10,494 nucleotides of DNA, taken from assembly GCA_003228415.1 (NCBI GenBank), contig QIDL01000506.1:1-10494 (forward strand). The letters run 5' to 3'. Below the pieces are notes generated by a model, which was not told the origin of the DNA, did not search any database, and was given only the letters and a program-made list of their open reading frames with translations. This document shows positions 4,872 through 10,494 of this stretch, one piece after another. Source of the DNA: Gammaproteobacteria bacterium (GTDB lineage: Bacteria; Pseudomonadota; Gammaproteobacteria; Pseudomonadales; Azotimanducaceae). The position numbers and the translations under genes were made by a program. The number at the start of each line of letters is the position of its first letter. The stretch's first letter is position 1.

Positions 4872-6092
4872 ATGCGCGCAACTTACATTACAGCCATTCT
4901 CATTGCGGTGGCGATTTTAGGCTGGTTGTTTTCGGGTCAACTCAACGATGGCGGCCCGACCCGGCACCCGACGCTGGCTGAGCAAAATCGCCTGAATGAC
5001 GCACGGCAACAGGATCTGACACCCACGCGAGTCAGAGCGCGCATCATCAACGCTTCCCGACAGGTGCAGCAGGTGGTGCTCCGGGGTAGAACGGAAAATA
5101 AGCGCACTGTCACCGTAAAGGCCGAGACCACAGGACGCATTATCGACCGACCGGTCGAGCGCGGCACAGCGGTGAAAAAGGGTGACCTTTTGTGCCAGAT
5201 CTCAATGGAAGACCGCTATGCGGGATTGACCGAATCACGCGATAGTCTGAGTCAGGCCCGCATCGAGTACCAGGGCAGCTTGAAGCTCGAAGAAAAAGGC
5301 TATCAATCGGCGACCGTCATCGCTCAGGCAAAATCCCGGCTGGCCGCCGCCCAGGCCGAGCTCACCCGTGCCGAGCTGGAAATCCAACGCACCTACGTGC
5401 GCGCACCCTTTGCCGGGGTGGTTGAAGAACTACAATCTGAAATCGGTGACTACGTGATTCCAGGAACGGATTGCGTCACCGTGGTGGATCTGAACCCCAT
5501 GTTGCTGGTCGGGCGCGTCGCCGAAAAAGACGTTCAACTCCTGAAGCTGGATCAGCAGGTCACCGGCATCATGAGCGACGGGGACTCTGTCAGCGGACCC
5601 ATTTCTTTCATCGGCCAGCAGAGCGACTCGGCTACTCGCACATACGCCGTGGAAATCCAGGTGCCCAACCCGGATTACCGGCTGCGCTCGGGATTGACTA
5701 CCGAGATCCGCATCCCGGTGGCGGAAGTTATGGCGCAGAAGATCAGCCCGGCACTTTTTGCGCTGGATGACAGCGGCACTATCGGCGTCCGCATCGTCAA
5801 CGAAGATGGTGCAGTGGAATTCCACCATGTCCGCATCGTCCGTGACGAACCCGACGGGGTCTGGGTATCGGGATTGCCGGATGTCGCAACTCTCATCACC
5901 GTTGGCCAGGAACTGGTGGTACCCGGTGAGATCGTGGAAGTTGATTTCGAAGCCGTGGACGAGATGCCGGCTTCTACGATGGAGCCCGGCGAGCCGGATT
6001 CCGTAAGCAATCCGGATCATGGCGCCACAGCACCCGCCACCGCTTCCCAATTCACCTCAGGATCCGCCACCAAGCTCGCCGCCTCCCCATGA
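4872..6092 (+). CDS. RND efflux periplasmic adaptor subunit (membrane fusion protein)
   Basis: The 406-residue protein links an inner-membrane RND pump to an outer-membrane channel. An N-terminal hydrophobic segment (5-21) acts as a membrane anchor or signal; there is no lipobox cysteine, unlike AcrA. Lipoyl half-motifs lie at about 78-112 (VTVKAETTGRII, then VERGTAVKKGDLLCQI) and 174-206 (TYVRAPFAGVVEEL, then GDYVIPGTD). They flank a helical hairpin (about 113-172) that should contact the outer-membrane channel. A beta-barrel (about 208-285) and a membrane-proximal domain (about 286-358) follow. The last 40 residues are rich in Pro, Ser, Thr and Ala and probably disordered. GAGGA six bases before the ATG supports the start. 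Its stop overlaps the pump start by ATGA, indicating one operon with coupled translation. No outer-membrane channel gene is in the window, so a separately encoded TolC-like protein is likely. Confidence 0.93.
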   Translation: MRATYITAILIAVAILGWLFSGQLNDGGPTRHPTLAEQNRLNDARQQDLTPTRVRARIINASRQVQQVVLRGRTENKRTVTVKAETTGRIIDRPVERGTAVKKGDLLCQISMEDRYAGLTESRDSLSQARIEYQGSLKLEEKGYQSATVIAQAKSRLAAAQAELTRAELEIQRTYVRAPFAGVVEELQSEIGDYVIPGTDCVTVVDLNPMLLVGRVAEKDVQLLKLDQQVTGIMSDGDSVSGPISFIGQQSDSATRTYAVEIQVPNPDYRLRSGLTTEIRIPVAEVMAQKISPALFALDDSGTIGVRIVNEDGAVEFHHVRIVRDEPDGVWVSGLPDVATLITVGQELVVPGEIVEVDFEAVDEMPASTMEPGEPDSVSNPDHGATAPATASQFTSGSATKLAASP

Positions 6093-9000
6093 ACAGTGTA
6101 ATAGACGCGGCGATCAACCGCAGCCGAACCACCATGCTGGTGATGCTCATGGTGGTGTTGGCCGGTCTGCTCGCCCGCAGTGCAATTCCCATCGCCAGCG
6201 AACCTCATATCGAGGTGCCATACTTTGCCGTGAGCATCTATCACGAAGGCATTTCTCCCGAGGACTCTGAGCGCCTGCTGGTGCTGCCGATGGAGATCGA
6301 ACTGCGCAAGGTCGAGGGGGTCGAGGAGCTCACCGCCTATGCATCTGAAGGCTCGGCGACCCTGCTGGTCGAGTTCGACGCCGACTATGATCTCGACACC
6401 GCCTTGCAGGATGTTCGCGAGGCTGTCAACCGTGCCAAGGTCAAGCTCCCCAGCACCGCGGAAGAACCCATTGTTCAGGAACAGACCACCGAAGATTTTC
6501 CCATCATCCAGGTCAATCTGGTTGGCGCTGGCGTACAGGAGCGGGTGTTGTACAACATCGCCATCGACCTCAGGGACGACATCGAAGCAATTCCAGGGGT
6601 GCTTGCCGCAGATATGCAGGGCAATCGGGAAGAACAACTCGAAGCCATCATCGATCCAAATTCCCTGGAGGCTTATCAGATTTCCAATGAGGAGTTGATC
6701 ACTACCATCATCCGCAACAACCGTCTGATTCCAGCCGGCGCCATCGATACCGGCGCCGGTCGATTTTCCGTGAAAGTCCCCAGCCTCATCGAACAGGCAA
6801 AGGACATTTTCGACCTGCCGATCAAGACCAGCGGCGACACCGTGGTCACGCTCAAAGACGTTGCCGAGGTGCGTCGTACTTTCAAGGACAGGACCAGTTA
6901 TGCCCGGGTCAACGGCAGGAATACCCTGGCTCTGAGAATATCCAAACGTGCCAATGCAAACGTGATCGATACCATCGACAGGGTCAAAGCCATCGTCGAA
7001 CGGCACAAGCTCTCAATGCCGAACAAGGTCGATGTGTTTTTCTCTCAGGATCAAGCACCGTTTGCTCAACAGCAGGTGACCGAACTGCAAGGCAACATCT
7101 TCACCGCCCTGGCGCTGGTCATGGTGCTGGTGGTTGCCGCCATGGGCCTGCGCAGTGGCATCATCGTTGGTCTCGCGATACCGGTTTCGTTCCTCTTTTC
7201 ACTGATCTTCGTCTATATGCTGGGTTATACCTTCAACTTCATGGTGATGTTCGGCATGTTGCTCGGCCTCGGCATGCTGATCGATGGTGCCATTGTCGTC
7301 ACCGAATACGCCGATCGGAAAATGACCGAAGGCTTCGATCGGCGCTCCGCGTACGCCATGGCCGCGAAACGGATGTTCTGGCCGGTAACCGCTTCCATCG
7401 CCACCACTCTGGCAGCATTTCTACCACTGATGTTCTGGCCAGGCATCTCCGGTAAGTTCATGCGCTACCTGCCGGTCACGGTGTTTACGGTACTGACAGG
7501 TTCTCTGCTCTACGCGCTGTTCTTCGGCCCGGTACTCGGCTCGCTGTTCGGCAAGGCAGGATCACAAGACAAAGCGGCCATGGACACACTCCGGCAACTC
7601 GAAGACGGAGATCCTACCAAGCTCAACACCATCACCGGCTGGTATGCAAAACTGCTGGCGCTGTCGAGCCGCTATGCGATTGTCACCCTCATCGCTATCG
7701 CGACCTTGCTGGGGAGCATTTTCTGGGGCTACGCAACCTATGGTCAGGGCATGATTTTCTTCTCGGATTCGGATCCGAAGTTCGCTCAGATCATCATTCG
7801 AGCCCGGGGTAACCTGTCGGCCGACGAGATCAACGTTCTGGTCACGGAAGTCGAAGAAGAAATTCTCCAGGTAACTGGCATTCAGGGTATAAACACCTTC
7901 ACCAGCTTGACCGGTGGTAGCTCTCGAGACGGGTTCGATCGGATCGGTGGAATCTTTCTGGAACTGCATGACCAGAACGAACGGGATCGCAAGGGTGCGG
8001 AAATATTCCAGGAAATACGTGACCGAACAGCACCGCTGGCCGGTATCTCGGTCGAAATCCAGAGTATGGAACAGGGCCCGCCGGTCGGTAAACCCATCCA
8101 GATTCAGTTCTCCTCCTATAGCCGGGCGCTGTTGGAACCGGCCGTTGCCGAACTGCGCAGTCATATGGATACGATTCCGGAGATCATCGACATCGACGAT
8201 ACCCGTTCGCTACCAGGTATCGAATGGAAGCTCGTGGTCGATCGAGCACAGGCTGCCCTTTTCGGCGCCGATGTTTCCCAGGTCGGAGTTGCCGTTCAAC
8301 TGGTGACCAACGGTGTCAAGGTCGGCGAGTATCGACCCGATCGGGCGGATGACGCGGTGGATATCAGGGTTCGATATCCGTCCAAGGACCGCGGCATCGG
8401 CGCGCTGGACGACCTGAAGATCACTACCCGCAACGGGCTCGTGCCGATTTCGAACTTCGTCAGCCGTTTGCCCGCACCCAACGTCGATGCAATACAGCGT
8501 ATTGACGGAATCGCGGTCGAGTTCATTCGCGCCAACGTGGTCGACGGCGTGCTCGTCGATAGCGTGGTGAAGGACCTGCAGAGATGGCTGGACACTCAGG
8601 TCTTCGATCCGCAGCTGAACATCGAATTTCGTGGCGCCAACGAAGAGCAGGAAGAATCCATAGCCTTTGTGCAGAGTGCTTTTCTCATGTCGCTGTTGCT
8701 GATGTTCGTGTTGCTGGTCACCCAGTTCAACAGCATCTATCAGGGTGTGCTGATCCTGGTCGCCGTGGTCATGTCCACCGCTGGCGTGTTGCTGGGTCTG
8801 TTGGTTATGGAGGCGCCTTTCAGCGCGGTCTTGACCGGAGTGGGTGTTGTTGCTCTGGCAGGCATCGTGGTCAACAACAACATCGTGCTCATCGACACCT
8901 ACAACCATATCCGCCGCGAACATCCCGATTTGAATTACGTCGACGTCATTGTGCGCACCGGTGCCCAACGATTGAGGCCGGTGATGTTGACCACCGTCAC

Positions 9001-9253
9001 CACCATCTTCGGCCTGCTGCCATTGGCGAGCAATCTGTCCATCGATCTGATCAACAGAACCATCCTCTATGGCAGCCAGCTTTCTGCATTCTGGGTTCCA
9101 TTGTCCCAGGCCATCGTCTCCGGCCTCACCTTTGCGACAATACTGACTCTGGTTGCCACTCCGGCGATGCTGGCCTTACCGCACCAACTCAAAAACTTGA
9201 GCGAACGTACTCGTGCGAGATTTGCCCGGTCTGAACAGCCGGTGAGCGCATAG
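6089..9253 (+). CDS. RND family efflux transporter permease (inner-membrane pump)
   Basis: At 1054 residues this is full length for an RND pump, which trades protons for drugs or other lipophilic compounds. TM1 is at about 14-34, followed by a large periplasmic loop (about 35-333). TM2-TM6 lie at about 334-490, TM7 at about 528-548, the second periplasmic loop at about 549-858 and TM8-TM12 at about 860-1030. TM4 carries GMLIDGAIVVTEY (395-407), keeping the proton-relay aspartate (Asp399), but the second AcrB aspartate is Gly400. In TM10 the AcrB lysine position falls in an Asn triplet (929-931). RLRPVMLTT (961-969) is conserved. The sequence fits the HAE-type (organic compound) family rather than metal pumps, though IDGA resembles the metal-pump motif. 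Substrates are not predictable. It is the second gene of the adaptor-pump operon; no local regulator is seen. Confidence 0.94.
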   Translation: MNSVIDAAINRSRTTMLVMLMVVLAGLLARSAIPIASEPHIEVPYFAVSIYHEGISPEDSERLLVLPMEIELRKVEGVEELTAYASEGSATLLVEFDADYDLDTALQDVREAVNRAKVKLPSTAEEPIVQEQTTEDFPIIQVNLVGAGVQERVLYNIAIDLRDDIEAIPGVLAADMQGNREEQLEAIIDPNSLEAYQISNEELITTIIRNNRLIPAGAIDTGAGRFSVKVPSLIEQAKDIFDLPIKTSGDTVVTLKDVAEVRRTFKDRTSYARVNGRNTLALRISKRANANVIDTIDRVKAIVERHKLSMPNKVDVFFSQDQAPFAQQQVTELQGNIFTALALVMVLVVAAMGLRSGIIVGLAIPVSFLFSLIFVYMLGYTFNFMVMFGMLLGLGMLIDGAIVVTEYADRKMTEGFDRRSAYAMAAKRMFWPVTASIATTLAAFLPLMFWPGISGKFMRYLPVTVFTVLTGSLLYALFFGPVLGSLFGKAGSQDKAAMDTLRQLEDGDPTKLNTITGWYAKLLALSSRYAIVTLIAIATLLGSIFWGYATYGQGMIFFSDSDPKFAQIIIRARGNLSADEINVLVTEVEEEILQVTGIQGINTFTSLTGGSSRDGFDRIGGIFLELHDQNERDRKGAEIFQEIRDRTAPLAGISVEIQSMEQGPPVGKPIQIQFSSYSRALLEPAVAELRSHMDTIPEIIDIDDTRSLPGIEWKLVVDRAQAALFGADVSQVGVAVQLVTNGVKVGEYRPDRADDAVDIRVRYPSKDRGIGALDDLKITTRNGLVPISNFVSRLPAPNVDAIQRIDGIAVEFIRANVVDGVLVDSVVKDLQRWLDTQVFDPQLNIEFRGANEEQEESIAFVQSAFLMSLLLMFVLLVTQFNSIYQGVLILVAVVMSTAGVLLGLLVMEAPFSAVLTGVGVVALAGIVVNNNIVLIDTYNHIRREHPDLNYVDVIVRTGAQRLRPVMLTTVTTIFGLLPLASNLSIDLINRTILYGSQLSAFWVPLSQAIVSGLTFATILTLVATPAMLALPHQLKNLSERTRARFARSEQPVSA

Positions 9254-9261
9254 CAGGATCT

Positions 9262-9297
9262 GGTCACCCCTCCCTGCCAGCGAGGAAGGCGGTGACC
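9262..9297. other. Inverted repeat after the efflux operon
   Basis: GGTCACC (9262-9268) and GGTGACC (9291-9297) are perfect seven-base arms around a 22-nt loop that contains CTCC/GAGG complementarity, so a longer imperfect hairpin is possible. It starts eight bases after the pump stop codon. There is no T-run, so it would be a 3'-end stabilising or rho-associated structure rather than a classic terminator, or a site upstream of the dikinase gene. Confidence 0.4.
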
Positions 9298-9359
9298 GGA
9301 GCAACCGGCCAACAACAAAGATAGTCTTCGGCTACCCGAAAGCTTTAAACTCGCCCTCC

Positions 9360-10494
9360 ATGCAAGATCCAGGCTCCTGGATACTCAGTCTGTCTGACCC
9401 GCTCTGTATCGACGCCAGTCTCAGCGGCGGCAAAGCAGCGACTCTCTGCCGGCTGTTGCAGGAACGGATGCCCGTTCCGGAGGCTTTCGTTGTCACTGGA
9501 GAGGCCTTTCTCGCGCACTTTTCGGATCCAACCCCGGGGCACCGACCGCAACGACCCGAACTCACCAAACACCTTCAGTCGGCGCTGCAGGAGATATGTG
9601 CAGACCTGTTGAACGATCCGGATGATACCGGCACCAACATCTATCTGGCGGTTCGCAGCTCCGCTCTGGATGAAGACGGCGCGGCGCACAGCTTCGCGGG
9701 ACAGCATGCCACCTACTACTACGTGAGCGCGGACAACATAGCCAAGGCTGTCGTCGATTGCTGGATGTCACTGTGGTCCGATTCGGCGATAGCCTACCGA
9801 CGGGGACTGGAAAGTGACTCCGAAGACTTCGGTATGGCTGTGATCGTGCAGAAGATGATTCAGGCGGAACGATCCGGCGTCTGCTTTACCGTGGATCCTA
9901 CCGGTGCAAATCCCGACGAGGCGTTGATTGAAGCGAGCTGGGGGCTGGGTGCGGCGCTTGTGGACGGTCGCGTTTCCCCAGACCGCTACTGGCTGGATTC
10001 CGCGGGAGAGATTCTGGAGCAGAAAATTGCCCGCAAGCGACTGAAGGTCAGCGAAGATCTCAAAGACCCGAGCGAGCAGCGGCTCGAAAGCGTACCGCGC
10101 AACAAGCAGACTCAACCAAGCCTCGACCACTCCGAAGCCTGCCGGATCGCCGAGCTGTCCCGGTCTATCGCAGCAAGCCGCGGCGTTCCCCAGGATGTCG
10201 AGTGGGCAATCGACGCAGACAATGTCTACATCCTCCAGAGCCGCCCTATCACTTCAATCAACATGACTCCCCCTCGCGTGGAGGGCCGGTGGGTACTGTT
10301 CAAACCCACTGCCGAAAACTTCACCGAACCATTCACCCCGATGACCGTCGATCTGTTTCGCCGGGTAGTACCACCGTTCGGTTGCTTCATTCAGGGACGA
10401 TTCTACGTGAACGCCGATCTCCTGGAGGCGTTAATACCCTACCGGCTCGACGAAGAATCGCTGTCAGATCTGCTGCTCATGCGGGGTCCACCTC
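9360..10494 (+). CDS. PEP synthase/rifampicin phosphotransferase-like dikinase (C-terminus beyond window)
   Basis: An open frame of 378 complete codons runs to the window edge. It carries the PPDK-type ATP-grasp domain. In order: SGGKAATL (22-29), VPEAFVVTGEAF (39-50), VRSSALDEDG (98-107), SFAGQHATYYYV (111-122), SGVCFTVDP (172-180), IEASWGLGAALVDGRVSPDRYW (190-211), and QDVEWAIDADNVYILQSRPIT (278-298). After this comes WVLFKPTAENFTEPFTPMT (311-329), the start of the middle domain. Such enzymes split ATP and move a phosphate through a swivelling His domain to pyruvate or, in rifampicin phosphotransferases, to the antibiotic. The catalytic His domain is outside the window, so the two cannot be separated. 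The short N-terminus and the segment after QSRPIT look closer to the rifampicin phosphotransferase type than to PpsA. There is no clear ribosome site; no other in-frame start exists between the pump stop and 9360. Confidence 0.87.
   Translation, partial: MQDPGSWILSLSDPLCIDASLSGGKAATLCRLLQERMPVPEAFVVTGEAFLAHFSDPTPGHRPQRPELTKHLQSALQEICADLLNDPDDTGTNIYLAVRSSALDEDGAAHSFAGQHATYYYVSADNIAKAVVDCWMSLWSDSAIAYRRGLESDSEDFGMAVIVQKMIQAERSGVCFTVDPTGANPDEALIEASWGLGAALVDGRVSPDRYWLDSAGEILEQKIARKRLKVSEDLKDPSEQRLESVPRNKQTQPSLDHSEACRIAELSRSIAASRGVPQDVEWAIDADNVYILQSRPITSINMTPPRVEGRWVLFKPTAENFTEPFTPMTVDLFRRVVPPFGCFIQGRFYVNADLLEALIPYRLDEESLSDLLLMRGPP

Noticed and set aside
5430..6050. 206-codon minus-strand frame opposite the adaptor gene
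   Set aside because: Antisense to a firmly identified gene and no recognisable protein family.
6017..7006. Long open frame (329 codons) on the minus strand inside the pump gene
   Set aside because: It lies wholly antisense to the adaptor end and the pump N-terminal half, both certain genes. The translation has no recognisable domain and its length follows from codon bias of the real gene.
8210..8968. 252-codon minus-strand frame opposite the pump gene
   Set aside because: Antisense to conserved RND sequence, His/Asp/Gln-rich composition typical of a shadow frame, no ribosome site seen.

Overview
The window looks like a piece of a Gram-negative, probably gammaproteobacterial, chromosome. The signs are an M48 peptidase with a lipobox, an inner-membrane RND pump with its periplasmic adaptor, an E. 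coli-like Ni/Co-type glyoxalase I, dense coding, and moderately GC-rich genes with AT-richer promoter regions. No lineage below class can be fixed from the sequence. I see no rRNA, tRNA, CRISPR array, insertion sequence or phage gene.

Layout. (a) 1-1679: a divergent pair. A SufR/COG2345-type winged-helix regulator runs leftward off the window edge. Facing it is a strong rightward promoter driving a 37-codon ORF that overlaps, by ATGA, a questin-oxidase-like gene. The gap between them holds two copies of an AAC-N6-GTT palindrome, which resembles the known SufR operator core. (b) 1706-2947, minus strand: an M48 lipoprotein metallopeptidase with C-terminal TPR-like helices, convergent with the oxidase gene. 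(c) 2948-3526: a long gap holding one possible small membrane-protein ORF and a very clear rho-independent terminator that belongs to no confident gene. (d) 3527-4687: glyoxalase I (gloA) and a glutathione S-transferase, with short tandem repeats on both sides of the GST gene. (e) 4872-9253: a two-gene RND efflux operon, adaptor then pump, overlapping by ATGA. (f) 9360 to the end: the N-terminal 378 residues of a PEP synthase/rifampicin phosphotransferase-like dikinase, cut by the window edge.

How the genes fit together. Several neighbours point to handling of reactive or toxic small molecules: glyoxalase I and GST (glutathione-dependent detoxification), an RND efflux pair, a dikinase of the family that includes the antibiotic-inactivating rifampicin phosphotransferases, and a putative Baeyer-Villiger-type oxidase. 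They are not one operon and a common role is inference only. The best candidate for something undescribed is the left-hand unit: a cysteine-containing regulator, a tandem palindromic operator, a coupled micro-ORF and a bacterial questin-oxidase homologue. Its substrate and signal cannot be read from the sequence.
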